A stretch of DNA of 64,000 nucleotides from Gimesia benthica (GCF_009720525.1 NZ_CP043930.1:4186501-4250500), one strand, 5' to 3'; shown: positions 8,290 to 17,904, counted from the first letter of the stretch. Program-made: numbers and translations. The notes: a model not told the origin generated them from the sequence alone.

Positions 8290-9759
8290 TCAATCCTTCC
8301 CATCCGCTTTCCGCGGGAACTGCACCTCCAGCAACTGCACTGCTTTTTCAAACTCCCCCTGATCCGACGGGTGATCGATGATGTTCGTGTTCTCCTCCGG
8401 ATCGCTGTCGTGATCATACAGCTCCCGTGCGATCACTTTACCCGATTTGAAATCACGCCATTCGGTGTAACGATAGCGGGGCGTACGCACCGATACACCC
8501 ATGTTCTCGGGTTGCTTTTTGTAATAGGCGGGGCGTGGGTGCTGTGTGTAAGCAGCCGGCTTCACGGTCTTTTCAGGATCTTCCAGCACCGGCACCAGGC
8601 TCTTGCCTTCCAGCTTCTCGGGAGCAGGCAGGTGACAAAGCTCGACCAACGTGGGATACATGTCAAGCAGTTCCACCAGTGCATCGGAAGACTCGCCCGC
8701 CGTCTGCATGTGCGGCACCGAAATCAGCAGCGGCACACGCGCATCGTTTTCGAAGTTCGAGGTCTTACACCACAGTCCATGTTCGCCCAGGTGAAAACCA
8801 TGGTCGGACCAGAAAACGATAATCGTATTGTCACTCAACCCTGAACGATCCAGTTCATCCAGCATCTTACCCACCTGCGCGTCGAGAAAACTGATTCCCG
8901 CCAGGTAGCCGGACCGGATCTCAATGATCTGCTCCCGCGTCAGTTCCCCTTTCGCGGCCCGCATCAGTTCGCGGCTGTCGTGTAAAGCGATCTGGGGAAC
9001 GTTTTGAGGAGGCTTGGAATTGCGGGCCGGTTTCACGGGACTCTCTTTGTAGAGGTCCCAGTATTTTTTGGGAGGATTGAAAGGCAGATGCGGTTTCCAG
9101 AACCCGACCGCCAGAAAGAACGGCTGCTGTTTCTGTTCGAAGCCTTTCAGTGCTTTCACCGCGAGGTCACCAATCCGTCCGTCGAAGTACGCCGAGTCGG
9201 GAACGTCCCGTCGCTCGGTCCGCGGTGCAGTCGCGAGATTCATCGGCAGCTCTCGGTTATTATTGAGCTGCGGCTGATCGTCATCGTGACGCGCGTAATG
9301 CAAAACGGCAGGCACACTCCAGGAAGCGGGATCGCCTTCGATTTTCTGGCGCCAGTTGTGATACACCTTGCCGATGTTCTGCGTGAAATAGCCGTTCTGT
9401 TTAAACAGCTGGGGCAGTGCGACGATCTTCGGATCGGCTTCGCGAAAGTGTTTCGGCAGATTCCAGATTTCCAGGCTGTCCGGTCGGCGGCCCGTCATCA
9501 GGGAGGCTCGCGAAGGATTGCATAACGCCTGCTGGCAGTACGCCTGTTTGAACAAAACGCCCCGGCTCGCCAGCCTGTCGAGGTTCGGCGTCTTCACCAG
9601 CGGATGACCGTAGCAGGCCAGGTCGCACCGCAGGTCGTCAGCGGCGATGAACAGCACGTTCGGTTTGTCGGCGGCGAACAGCGAGGGGGACACAACAGGG
9701 CAGAGGAGCAGCAACAGCGCGAGCACCAGCAGTCGAGGGCGTCTGCCTGAAATATGCAT
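8290..9759 (-). CDS. Secreted sulfatase (iduronate-2-sulfatase-like)
   Basis: 489-residue type I sulfatase, exported by a Sec signal peptide (hydrophobic run to about residue 29). The formylglycine motif is CNPSR at 80-84, which needs an anaerobic-type or FGE-type maturase encoded elsewhere. Metal ligands Asp41-Asp42 follow the signal ([12 protein letters not shown]). A second metal/active-site block [17 protein letters not shown] is visible near residue 315. The overall layout, with [13 protein letters not shown] at the end, is that of iduronate-2-sulfatase relatives common in planctomycetes that degrade sulfated algal polysaccharides; the true substrate is unknown. The minus-strand start codon at 9759 gives a credible signal peptide. 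Confidence 0.93.
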   Translation of the reverse strand: MHISGRRPRLLVLALLLLLCPVVSPSLFAADKPNVLFIAADDLRCDLACYGHPLVKTPNLDRLASRGVLFKQAYCQQALCNPSRASLMTGRRPDSLEIWNLPKHFREADPKIVALPQLFKQNGYFTQNIGKVYHNWRQKIEGDPASWSVPAVLHYARHDDDQPQLNNNRELPMNLATAPRTERRDVPDSAYFDGRIGDLAVKALKGFEQKQQPFFLAVGFWKPHLPFNPPKKYWDLYKESPVKPARNSKPPQNVPQIALHDSRELMRAAKGELTREQIIEIRSGYLAGISFLDAQVGKMLDELDRSGLSDNTIIVFWSDHGFHLGEHGLWCKTSNFENDARVPLLISVPHMQTAGESSDALVELLDMYPTLVELCHLPAPEKLEGKSLVPVLEDPEKTVKPAAYTQHPRPAYYKKQPENMGVSVRTPRYRYTEWRDFKSGKVIARELYDHDSDPEENTNIIDHPSDQGEFEKAVQLLEVQFPRKADGKD

Positions 9760-9884
9760 GGAACAACTTTCTATAAGAGATGCAGGGAGAAAAGGTTACG
9801 CTCCTTTATTCTGCAGACTCATCAGGGGGGATGCAACACTGGATCGCCGCGCCCGGCAGTTCGTCCGTATTTCTGAAAAAGTGA

Positions 9885-9924
9885 TTGACATTTGATTTTA
9901 ACTGTATTACTGTGTTGATACAGT
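9885..9924 (+). promoter_or_regulatory. Promoter and inverted-repeat operator of the GntR-ABC operon
   Basis: A perfect TTGACA -35 box lies at 9885-9890. The -10 region falls inside the inverted repeat ACTGTAT (9901-9907)-N10-ATACAGT (9918-9924), which lies 16 bp before the GntR start. Operators of this shape are bound by YtrA-type GntR repressors in Gram-positive bacteria, and they sit on the promoter of the regulator's own operon. Autorepression is inferred. Confidence 0.6.
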
Positions 9925-9940
9925 ACTCAGGAGTGAAACA

Positions 9941-10342
9941 ATGCAGATTCAACTCTCAGAAGCGGACGGCACCCCGTATTACCAGCAGGTGGTAAACCAG
10001 GTCAAATTCCTGGTGGCCTCGGGGCGTTTGCAGCCGCACGATCAACTCCCTTCGGTGCGCGGGCTCGCACAACAGTTGACGATCACTCCCAATACCGTGG
10101 CCCGCGCCTATCGTGAGCTGGAAGCCGAAGGAGTTGTGATCTCCCGACGCGGTTCCGGCGTTTACATTTCCAGTGGCGTTTCTCCCCTCTCGAGTAAAGA
10201 AAAACGCCGTATTCTCAACGAACGCATGGATGCCCTGCTGACCGAATCGCGTCAGCTGGGCGTGGATGAAGAGACCCTGCTGAAGCTGCTGCGGGAGCGC
10301 AGCCGTAAGTTTGATGCACACCCCCAAGAGGTCGAACCATGA
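9941..10342 (+). CDS. GntR-family (YtrA subfamily) transcriptional regulator
   Basis: 133-residue regulator: a winged helix-turn-helix at about residues 9-75 (PYYQQVVNQVKFLVASGRL, QLPSVRGLAQQLTITPNTVA, GVVISRRGSGVYI), then a short helical tail without an effector-binding domain. The short C-terminus is the defining feature of the YtrA subfamily, which controls neighbouring ABC transporter genes. It is first in a four-gene operon and its stop codon overlaps the ATPase start (ATGA). The ribosome-binding site AGGAG precedes the ATG. The inverted repeat at its promoter fits autorepression. The signal it responds to is unknown; cell-wall or lipid-targeting stress in relatives is a guess. Confidence 0.9.
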   Translation: MQIQLSEADGTPYYQQVVNQVKFLVASGRLQPHDQLPSVRGLAQQLTITPNTVARAYRELEAEGVVISRRGSGVYISSGVSPLSSKEKRRILNERMDALLTESRQLGVDEETLLKLLRERSRKFDAHPQEVEP

Positions 10343-11244
10343 GCACGCATGTCATTGAAATCGAAAATCTGAGCCGCCGCTTCGGTAAGAAGCAGGCCCT
10401 GGCCAACGTCTGTCTCTCCGTTCCCGAAGGAGCCGTCTTCGGTCTCGTGGGCGAGAACGGCGCCGGCAAAACCACACTGTTGAAACACATTCTCGGCTTC
10501 CTCAAACCGCAGTCCGGCACCGTACGGGTCTTCGGTCTCGATCCGGTCGCCGATCCGCCGGGCGTGTTGAGTCGCATCGGACATCTCTCGGAAACCCGCG
10601 ACCTGCCCCCCTGGATGACGATTCGCGAACTGTTTGAATTCACGCGGGCCTTTTATCCCAAGTGGGATCCGGTCTACGCCGAAGAGCTGCGGATGATGTT
10701 CGAACTCACAATGACACAGAAAGTTTCCACGCTTTCCCGTGGTCAGCTGGCCCGCGCCGGGCTTCTGCTGGCGCTCGCTCATCGTCCTCCGCTGCTGGTG
10801 CTGGACGAACCATCGTCGGGCCTCGATCCTCTGGTTCGCAAAGACATCCTGGACGCCATCATCCGCACGGTCGTCGATGAAGGTCGCACCGTATTGTTTT
10901 CTTCGCACCTGCTGGACGAAGTGCAGCGCGTTTCGGATCAGGTCGCCATTCTCGACCAGGGCCAGCTGCTGCTCACCAGCCCGCTGGATGAAGTCCTGGT
11001 CTCGCATTATCGACTGACGGTCAGCTTCGCCGAGCCGCAGCCCTTCTTCCCGCAACTGACGGGCGCCTTGACCTGGACCGGTTCCGGCAAGGAATGGGAC
11101 ATCATCTGCAACGGCCAGCGGCAGGAACTGGAAGCCGCCTTAAAAGACCTGGACGCCGAAATCCTGGCCCAGACGGCACCCACCCTGGAAGAAATCTTCG
11201 TAGCCCGCATGAAATCAGCCGCCCGGAGTTCGTTTAAGGACTGA
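10339..11244 (+). CDS. ABC transporter ATP-binding protein
   Basis: 301-residue ATPase subunit. Walker A is GENGAGKT (38-45), signature LSRGQ at 132-136, Walker B and catalytic Glu in LLVLDEP (Asp156, Glu157), followed by the H-loop SSHLLDE. The signature motif is LSRGQ, a change from the usual LSGGQ that occurs in multidrug-type and bacitracin-type ATPases. A C-terminal region of about 80 residues after the H-loop is typical of exporters of the CcmA/NatA/YtrB kind. The start overlaps the regulator stop by 4 nt, so translational coupling is likely. Both permeases follow directly. It drives export of an unknown compound across the cytoplasmic membrane. Confidence 0.94.
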   Translation: MSTHVIEIENLSRRFGKKQALANVCLSVPEGAVFGLVGENGAGKTTLLKHILGFLKPQSGTVRVFGLDPVADPPGVLSRIGHLSETRDLPPWMTIRELFEFTRAFYPKWDPVYAEELRMMFELTMTQKVSTLSRGQLARAGLLLALAHRPPLLVLDEPSSGLDPLVRKDILDAIIRTVVDEGRTVLFSSHLLDEVQRVSDQVAILDQGQLLLTSPLDEVLVSHYRLTVSFAEPQPFFPQLTGALTWTGSGKEWDIICNGQRQELEAALKDLDAEILAQTAPTLEEIFVARMKSAARSSFKD

Positions 11245-11249
11245 GTGTA

Positions 11250-12917
11250 ATGTCATCAGCCTTTGTCATGACAACTCGACTCATCTGGAAGCGTGCCTGG
11301 CCACTGGCGCTGTTTTGCGTGGCCTTGTTCGTGCTGGGCCCCTACGTGATTTTAAAAGTACAGGAAATGATGGCGGCCCCGGGGGGCTGTGGTAACGCCG
11401 GTGTCTTCGAATTTGGCTTCCTCTTCGGCTATTATATGTTCCAGTCCAGCCTCGCTTTTCTGGGTGTTTCTGTTGGCGTGACGACAGGCTTCCAGAAGTA
11501 TTTTCTCAGGCTACCCATCCCCTCTCGTACCATCGCCAGCGGAATGATGTTCACCGTGGTGACGCTCTTTCTCTCAATGCAACTGGCAACGAATGGTTTT
11601 TACCGCCTGCTCTTCTTCGACCAGAACTGGCTGTCCGATTACTGGCCGCTCACGGGAACCCTGTTGTTTCTCGTGACGCTCACACTGGTCGGGTATGCTG
11701 TTTTCTGGTTGCTGCAGGCTCCCAGTCTGACGCGATTAGGTGCCTCTGTCAGCTTCATCGCCGGGATGCTGGTCTGGTTCGTTTCCCGGTTTTATCCCCA
11801 TGGATTCAGCGGAGAGGTCGTTCCCTGGGCTCGGGTGACTCCGGGAGAAGGGGCGGCCATGCTTGGCGTCTCGCTGGGCGCCTGGTACCTGGGAACCGTT
11901 GCCTTCGCACAGATCCGTTCCGGTACGGCACTTCCCAGTCCCACCTGGGAACGTATGAAACAAGGGTGGAAAACACTGGCGGTGGGGGCAAGCTCTGAGA
12001 GAGAAAATGATCCCCATACGCAAACCGCGATCGCCACACTGAAGGAGACGCACTGGCGGGACTCCTGTCGTAGTAGTGTGCTCATCGGATTCGGCCTGGC
12101 CGGGGTGACATTCTGCTGCAATCTGGCTGCCTTTCTCATCTGGTCAGACCCCGATGAATTTCTGGGACCCTTTACCTATCTGCCTGCGTTGTTCCTGACC
12201 GGCCTGTCCCTGCAGATTGCCGTTGCCACGCTGATGTTCAACCCCGGGACCTCTCTCAGCCCCAAAGGGAATCGGCAGATGAAGGACTATTGGGCTACTG
12301 TCCCTCTGTCTGATCGGGAACTTGCGGCAGCGTTGATGCAGAACATTCTCAAGTCCGGGATGCTGATGCTGCTGGCGATTGTTGCAATCGGTCTGGGAGG
12401 GAGTTATCTCCTGTATGCCCTCATACACGGGCAGGGTGTGATCAGTTCAGACTGGCAGTTTCTGGTCGAGCATCAGCTGTTTACGGCTGCGATTTATCAG
12501 ATCGGCATCATGCTGTTATTTTACTTCTCGACGATAATGAATTTCACTGCATTCTGCTGGTTCCCTCGCCCCTGCGTTGGCTGGAGGATCCTGTTCTCAC
12601 TTCCTGCTCTCCTGATTCTGTCTCTCACGATAAGTGAATTTCTACCTGGCTTCCGGGCGCCTCTGTTGCTGTTGAATGCCTGCCTGCTCTGTGGGTTAGC
12701 AGTCCTCGCCTTTCTGCACGCGTATCGCTCTGACTTGATCGGCAGAAAGACCATCTGGCTCTCAGTCTTATTCTACCCGGTGATCAGCATCACGTTCTGG
12801 AACTTCTGGAAAACCGATCTGTTGATTGACCGCGTTTTATTTTCCGCCTTAATGATCTTCACCGTACTCCCATTCGCGACGATCCCCCTAGCGGTCTCGT
12901 GGAATCGGCATCGGTGA
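11250..12917 (+). CDS. ABC transporter permease, paralogue 1
   Basis: 555-residue integral membrane protein with about twelve hydrophobic segments, for example WPLALFCVALFVLGPYVIL, TGTLLFLVTLTLVGYAVFW, and SVLFYPVISITFWNFW near the end. It starts 5 nt after the ATPase stop. It is a tandem duplicate of the next gene: both share LFFD(Q/E)(N/H)WLSDYWPL, PS(L/F)T(R/H)LG and (P/S)PxWERM at corresponding positions and end in SWNRHR / RWNRHR. Two paralogous permeases with one ATPase suggest a heterodimer. Substrate unknown. Confidence 0.85.
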   Translation: MSSAFVMTTRLIWKRAWPLALFCVALFVLGPYVILKVQEMMAAPGGCGNAGVFEFGFLFGYYMFQSSLAFLGVSVGVTTGFQKYFLRLPIPSRTIASGMMFTVVTLFLSMQLATNGFYRLLFFDQNWLSDYWPLTGTLLFLVTLTLVGYAVFWLLQAPSLTRLGASVSFIAGMLVWFVSRFYPHGFSGEVVPWARVTPGEGAAMLGVSLGAWYLGTVAFAQIRSGTALPSPTWERMKQGWKTLAVGASSERENDPHTQTAIATLKETHWRDSCRSSVLIGFGLAGVTFCCNLAAFLIWSDPDEFLGPFTYLPALFLTGLSLQIAVATLMFNPGTSLSPKGNRQMKDYWATVPLSDRELAAALMQNILKSGMLMLLAIVAIGLGGSYLLYALIHGQGVISSDWQFLVEHQLFTAAIYQIGIMLLFYFSTIMNFTAFCWFPRPCVGWRILFSLPALLILSLTISEFLPGFRAPLLLLNACLLCGLAVLAFLHAYRSDLIGRKTIWLSVLFYPVISITFWNFWKTDLLIDRVLFSALMIFTVLPFATIPLAVSWNRHR

Positions 12918-12974
12918 TGTGGGCTGCTCTAAATTGTAGTTGTGTTTTCGTAACTTGAAATCTGAGGTGTGGTG

Positions 12975-14669
12975 ATGACAACCGCCTTGTATGTAACGAC
13001 GAAACAGTTCTGTAAACGGGCCTGGTTTGGGGCGCTGCTTGCGGTCGGTACCCTGATCCTGGGCCCTTTGGCATTCGTGCTGCTCACGCGGATGCAGGGA
13101 CTGAACCTGGAATACATGGAGCATGATCTCACAGGCTACCACTTCGCCTATCTCGGGCTCTCCTGGGTCGGCTTCCTCGGTGTCTGCCTGCATGCACAGT
13201 CGGGCTGCCAGAAGCTCTGTCTCACGCTCCCCGTCAGCTCGAAAGCCATCGCCAGCTGGATGATGTTCACGATGGTCGGACTGGTCGTGCTGTTACAACT
13301 GCTGACCAGCGGTGCCTATCGCATGCTGTTTTTTGACGAACACTGGCTGTCCGACTACTGGCCGCTGCTCGGCCCCTTACTGTTTATCGTCTCGTTGATC
13401 CTGGTTGGACACTGCCTGTTCTGGATGATGCACGCCCCCAGCTTTACCCACCTGGGAGTGGGAGCCGCGGTGATTGTGGGCATGTTTTACTGGTTCATCA
13501 GCCGCTACTATCCAGCAGGCTTCCACGCAAAACTGATTCCCTGGAGCCGGGTCTCGCTGGGCGAATTCGTCACGCTGCAAATCGTCTGCATTACAGCCTG
13601 GTATCAGGGCACGCGGTCCTTCGCCTTGTACCGTGCGGGGATCGCTGTTCCCAGCCCTGCGTGGGAACGCATGCTGCTCTTGTGGAACGCACTGTTGACC
13701 GGGGCAATTCCCGATCAGCCGCTGGTCCCCCTTTCACGCAGCGATACACTCGCGAAACTCCACTGGCGGGATTCCTGTCATCGGGCCGTCATCTTCACCG
13801 GACTTCTGTTCGGCTGCATGGAGCTGGGGGTCACGCTGGCCATCGGTGCGCAGCATCGTATGGATCCCGCAGATATCCTGGACGCCGCCCAGGGTTGCCT
13901 GATGATCACGCTGATGACCAGTCTGATCTCGTCCATCCTTGTCGCCTTCATGCTGGGGGATGGCATCTGTAACCCGGGACGCGCGGAGATGCGACGCTAC
14001 CTGGCGATCGCGCCTTTGAAAGATACCGAACTGATCCGACGACTGTTTCGCAATCTGATCAAAACCTGTCTCTGCACGCTGGCGATTATCTTCGGTGCGC
14101 TGCTGCTCAGCCTGACGATCAACTCGCTGCTCTGGGGACCAGTCCTTGCGAAACAGCTCGGCCGACTGCTTATTAACGAAAAAGAATATCTGGCGCAGAT
14201 ACTGCTGGCGTTTTCCGGGTTCTGGCTGCTCGCCGGGAATGCGGTCTCTGTGCTCTGGACGGGACGCACCTGGTTCATCAACACTTCCATCGGCGTCGTG
14301 TTCGGCGGACTCATCTTTTATATCGTCACAATTAATCTGCTCGAAACGATCTTCCGCGATTTCATGCTGTCGCGGTTTATTGTCGTCGCCATGTTAATGC
14401 TCGTGTATGCGTTGATCATGGGAGGCACCCTGATCGCCTACACCGGTGCCCTGTATCAGGGATTGATTTCAAAACGCAAAACTCTCTGCTGCGGCCTGCT
14501 GTTCGCGCTGGGAGTCACGACGATCGTGGTGGGGATTCTGCAGACTGCTTCCTTGTATCAGGGCCGGCCGCAGTGGTTTTTCTTTTTCCTGTACTCGGCT
14601 GTGCTGGCACTGCTGCTGGCACCGATCGCCACGATTCCGCTGGCCCTTCGCTGGAACCGCCACCGGTAA
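12975..14669 (+). CDS. ABC transporter permease, paralogue 2
   Basis: About 564-residue membrane protein, paralogue of the preceding permease, with roughly a dozen hydrophobic segments. I chose the ATG at 12975 because GAGG (12964-12967) is 7 nt upstream; a GTG start two codons earlier is possible. Conserved with its neighbour are FFDEHWLSDYWPLLGPLLF, GVGAAVIVGMFYWFISRYYP and the C-terminal RWNRHR. It is separated by 57 bases from paralogue 1 and is the last gene of the operon. The exported compound is unknown. Confidence 0.85.
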   Translation: MTTALYVTTKQFCKRAWFGALLAVGTLILGPLAFVLLTRMQGLNLEYMEHDLTGYHFAYLGLSWVGFLGVCLHAQSGCQKLCLTLPVSSKAIASWMMFTMVGLVVLLQLLTSGAYRMLFFDEHWLSDYWPLLGPLLFIVSLILVGHCLFWMMHAPSFTHLGVGAAVIVGMFYWFISRYYPAGFHAKLIPWSRVSLGEFVTLQIVCITAWYQGTRSFALYRAGIAVPSPAWERMLLLWNALLTGAIPDQPLVPLSRSDTLAKLHWRDSCHRAVIFTGLLFGCMELGVTLAIGAQHRMDPADILDAAQGCLMITLMTSLISSILVAFMLGDGICNPGRAEMRRYLAIAPLKDTELIRRLFRNLIKTCLCTLAIIFGALLLSLTINSLLWGPVLAKQLGRLLINEKEYLAQILLAFSGFWLLAGNAVSVLWTGRTWFINTSIGVVFGGLIFYIVTINLLETIFRDFMLSRFIVVAMLMLVYALIMGGTLIAYTGALYQGLISKRKTLCCGLLFALGVTTIVVGILQTASLYQGRPQWFFFFLYSAVLALLLAPIATIPLALRWNRHR

Positions 14670-14930
14670 GCTCAGGGACAATAAGCAATTACGGCTGATG
14701 CCTTCGGTCGTAAATCCTGTGAAAATCTCACTTTCAATTCAATTCAGCGTCGATAGTGACTTGCAGTCCTGTGCGCAGCGACTAAAAATATGGAATTGAG
14801 GTAACTTTTCTGTTCCGGGACCACCATTTTCATAGCGTTCCCGTCGTGAATTGTGTGCACACATTCACTGCAACAACAGTTATCCGCCCGATACAGCTTT
14901 TTTAAGTCGTCCACGTAGTGAGGTGAGATA

Positions 14931-15971
14931 ATGGCGCTGGAAAAACAACGTAAATTCGTGCGAACCCTGATCGCAGGCGGAGCGGCCGCTCTGCTGATCC
15001 ACGTCGGTATCGTCGCTGCGCAGGCGGAGGATTTTGTGATTGAAGTTCCCGCCGGTCTGCCCCCGGTTCCCTTCCCCGCAGACAACCCGCCGACCCCGGA
15101 AAAAATTGCCCTCGGCAAGCAGCTTTATTTCGACAAACGCCTTTCGCGTGACAACACCATCTCCTGTGCCAGCTGTCACGACCCCGGCAAGGGTTACAGC
15201 AACGCCGATCAGTTTGCGACCGGCTTCAAAGGCCAGAAGGGGGGCCGCAACTCCCCCACGGTGATTAACGCCGCCTATAACAACTTCCACTTCTGGGACG
15301 GACGTGCCGGCTCCCTGGAAGAGCAGGCCCTGGGACCGATCGCTAACCCCATCGAAATGAACCTGACACTCCCGGAAGCCGTCGACCGGATCAATAAGAT
15401 CCCCGGCTATAAATCACAGTTCCAGAAGATCTTCGGCTCCGATGCGACCGAAGAAAACATCGCCAGGGCCATTGCCTCTTACGAGCGGACCATTCTCTGC
15501 GGCGATGCACCTTACGACCGTTTCAAAGCCGGCGACAAGAAAGCCCTTTCGCCCGAAGCCCAGCGGGGCATGGGACTCTTTTTTGGTCGGGCGGCCTGCA
15601 GTTCCTGTCACTCCGGTCCCAACTTTACTGACAACGCGTTTCACAACATCGGCGTGGGTATGGATGCGGACAAACCGGATGAAGGACGCAAGACCATCAG
15701 CAATCTCGGCGGCGACACCGGCAGCTTCAAAACACCGACGCTGCGGGACATTGCCAAGTCCGGACCCTACATGCACGACGGTAGTATGAAGACTTTGAAA
15801 GAAGTCGTGGAACACTATAATAAAGGCGGTGTTCCCAACGAATTTCTCGACGAAGAGATTTTCAAGCTGAATTTAACACCGCAGGAAGTGGATGATCTGG
15901 TGACCTTCATGAAGGAAGGCCTGACCAGTTCGAATTATCCTGAGCATAAGATGCCCGAGTTACCCAAGTAA
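14931..15971 (+). CDS. Periplasmic di-heme cytochrome c peroxidase (CcpA/MauG family)
   Basis: 346-residue secreted protein with an N-terminal hydrophobic signal (residues 8-31). It has two c-type heme attachment motifs, CASCH at 79-83 and CSSCH at 223-227, spaced as in bacterial di-heme cytochrome c peroxidases and MauG-like proteins. FKTPTLRDIAKSGPYMHDGS, the family's C-terminal conserved block with the axial Met, is present. The Tyr/Met distinction between peroxidase and MauG-type enzymes cannot be settled without alignment. The likely role is hydrogen peroxide reduction by cytochrome c in the periplasm. A ribosome-binding site GAGGTGAG precedes the ATG. The neighbouring propeller and peroxiredoxin genes, in the same direction, make a peroxide-defence cluster plausible. 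Confidence 0.92.
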   Translation: MALEKQRKFVRTLIAGGAAALLIHVGIVAAQAEDFVIEVPAGLPPVPFPADNPPTPEKIALGKQLYFDKRLSRDNTISCASCHDPGKGYSNADQFATGFKGQKGGRNSPTVINAAYNNFHFWDGRAGSLEEQALGPIANPIEMNLTLPEAVDRINKIPGYKSQFQKIFGSDATEENIARAIASYERTILCGDAPYDRFKAGDKKALSPEAQRGMGLFFGRAACSSCHSGPNFTDNAFHNIGVGMDADKPDEGRKTISNLGGDTGSFKTPTLRDIAKSGPYMHDGSMKTLKEVVEHYNKGGVPNEFLDEEIFKLNLTPQEVDDLVTFMKEGLTSSNYPEHKMPELPK

Positions 15972-16053
15972 GATCGCGGCGGACATTTCGCGTCACAGGA
16001 TGAGTTTTTGGAAAACTAATTGAAAATCCCCTTTTCAAAGGAAGATGAACACC

Positions 16054-17274
16054 ATGCAGTGGAATTTACAACAAGTCTTGAAACTCAGCGCGTACTGCCT
16101 GACCGCAGTTTGCCTGACACTCGGAAGTTCTCATCTGATCGCCGATGAAAAAGGTGATAAGAAAGGCGACGAAAAAGCCGCCGAGAAGAAAGAAGAGCCC
16201 AAGAAAGAGGCTCCTAAAAAAGAAGAGCCCAAAAAGGAAGAGAAAAAAGAAGCTCCCAAGAAGGAAGAACCCAAAAAGGAAGAGCCTAAGAAAGAGGAGC
16301 CCAAAAAAGAAGAACCTAAAAAGCCGGCCGTGACCGTCAAAACCCTGGTCACCAACCTGGAAAGCCCCAGCGGGATCGCCATCCAGGAAGGCACCGGACA
16401 CGTCTTCGTTGCCAGCCGCTACGGTGTTTACCGTTACGACCCCAAAGGCAAAACCGTTGATCTCGAAATCGACGCTTACCCGACCGATGTCTACGGCAAA
16501 GGTCCCAAGTACAACATCGGACCCCTGGGCCTGACCTTCATGAGCAAGGACATGCTGGTCGTCGGTGACGGCAGCCGTCCCGATGGTGAAGAACTCGTTC
16601 GCATCTACAAAATCGGCGACAAGCCACTGGCCAAGTGGGTTAAAGAAGACACCGCAGCCCAGACTCTGGGACCGATCAAAGCCGGCGACAAGTCTGCTAA
16701 AGGCGAAGGTAACTTCTACGGCGTCGCTTTCGGCGACGGAGCGATCTTCGTGACCTGTAACGGCGACGACACCAAAGGCTGGGTTGCCAAGTCGGTTGTC
16801 AAAGACGGCAAAGCCGGTCCGCTGGAACCCAGCATCGAAACCAAAACCGCAACTAACGTTGATGCTCCCGCAGCCATCACTTTCACACTCGACGGCAAAG
16901 AACTGGTCGTCGGTCAGATGGGTGAAGTCAACGTCGCCGGCGATTCGCTGCTGACCTTCTACGACCCCAAAACCGGTAAGCTGACCAAGAGCCTGAAGAC
17001 CGGCCTGAGCGACATCGCCGGCCTGGCTTACAGCCCCAAAACCAAGAAACTGTACGCCACCGATTTCTCCTGGGTCGACGCTGCCAAAGGCGGTCTGTTC
17101 GAATTGAAAATCGAAGGCGACAAAGTGACTGCCGAGCAGATTGTCACTCTCGACAAGCCCGCAGCCATCGCCTTCGACAAGGAAGGCAACCTGTATCTGA
17201 GCACCTTTGGAACTCAGGGAAAAGATCCGGAAAAATCTCCCGGTTCACTTTCCGTGATCAAAGCTGGTCTCTAA
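16054..17274 (+). CDS. Secreted beta-propeller with Lys/Glu/Pro-rich linker
   Basis: About 406 residues: a signal peptide (VLKLSAYCLTAVCLTLGSS), then a charged low-complexity linker of about 60 residues built from repeats such as KKEEPKKEEPKKEE, then a beta-propeller of NHL/SMP-30-like repeats. The propeller contains strands such as IAIQEGTGHVFVASRYGVY, GEGNFYGVAFGDGAIF and GLAYSPKTKKLYATDF. Start at 16054 is preferred because AAGGA (16038-16042) is at a workable distance; 16045 is the alternative. The ligand is unknown. The stretched, highly charged linker may keep the propeller away from the membrane or cell surface. It sits between the peroxidase and the peroxiredoxin genes. Confidence 0.75.
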   Translation: MQWNLQQVLKLSAYCLTAVCLTLGSSHLIADEKGDKKGDEKAAEKKEEPKKEAPKKEEPKKEEKKEAPKKEEPKKEEPKKEEPKKEEPKKPAVTVKTLVTNLESPSGIAIQEGTGHVFVASRYGVYRYDPKGKTVDLEIDAYPTDVYGKGPKYNIGPLGLTFMSKDMLVVGDGSRPDGEELVRIYKIGDKPLAKWVKEDTAAQTLGPIKAGDKSAKGEGNFYGVAFGDGAIFVTCNGDDTKGWVAKSVVKDGKAGPLEPSIETKTATNVDAPAAITFTLDGKELVVGQMGEVNVAGDSLLTFYDPKTGKLTKSLKTGLSDIAGLAYSPKTKKLYATDFSWVDAAKGGLFELKIEGDKVTAEQIVTLDKPAAIAFDKEGNLYLSTFGTQGKDPEKSPGSLSVIKAGL

Positions 17275-17376
17275 AACTGACGCTCATGACACGGGTTGAT
17301 CCTGCAGGCAGGCAGCCCGTGTCTTGTATTTTAAAAACATTTCGATTCACCGTTTTTTGAAGGTAAGACAAGAATA

Positions 17377-17904
17377 ATGACAGCTCAAGTAATGCAGCCC
17401 GCTCCCGATTTCGCACTGCAGGGTTACGATCGCACATCCGATTCTTTCAAGGATTACAAACTGGAAGATTTCAAAGGCAAATGGGTTTGCCTGTTCTTCT
17501 ATCCCCTGGACTTCACGTTCGTTTGCCCGACTGAGTTGGTTGCATTCAACGATGCCCTCGGTCAGTTCGAAGAACGGAACTGCCAGGTGCTGACCGCCAG
17601 TACCGACAGCAAGTACTCCCACAAAGGCTGGTGCGACGCTGATCCCCAGCTGGCCGACCTCAAGTACCCCATGCTCGCTGACGGAACTCACAAGCTCTCC
17701 AGCGACTACGGCGTTCTGAAAGAAGAACTCGGTATCTCACTGCGTGGTATCTTCCTGATCGATCCGGAAGGCGTCTGCCAGTGGCTGGCCATCCACCCGC
17801 TGAGCGTCGGGCGTAACGTCGACGAAGTACTGCGTGTACTCGACGCACTCCAGACAGGCGAAAACGTTCCCTGTAACTGGAAAAAAGGCGAAAAGACTCT
17901 CTAA
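17377..17904 (+). CDS. Typical 2-Cys peroxiredoxin (AhpC/TSA family)
   Basis: 175-residue thiol peroxidase that reduces hydrogen peroxide and organic hydroperoxides in the cytoplasm, using thioredoxin-like or AhpF-like reductants. The peroxidatic Cys50 lies in DFTFVCPTELVAF. The resolving Cys166 lies in VPCNWKKG near the C-terminus, as in typical 2-Cys enzymes. No signal peptide. It has a ribosome-binding site-like GAAGG and is followed by a strong terminator at 17931-17966. No ahpF-type reductase is adjacent. Confidence 0.94.
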   Translation: MTAQVMQPAPDFALQGYDRTSDSFKDYKLEDFKGKWVCLFFYPLDFTFVCPTELVAFNDALGQFEERNCQVLTASTDSKYSHKGWCDADPQLADLKYPMLADGTHKLSSDYGVLKEELGISLRGIFLIDPEGVCQWLAIHPLSVGRNVDEVLRVLDALQTGENVPCNWKKGEKTL

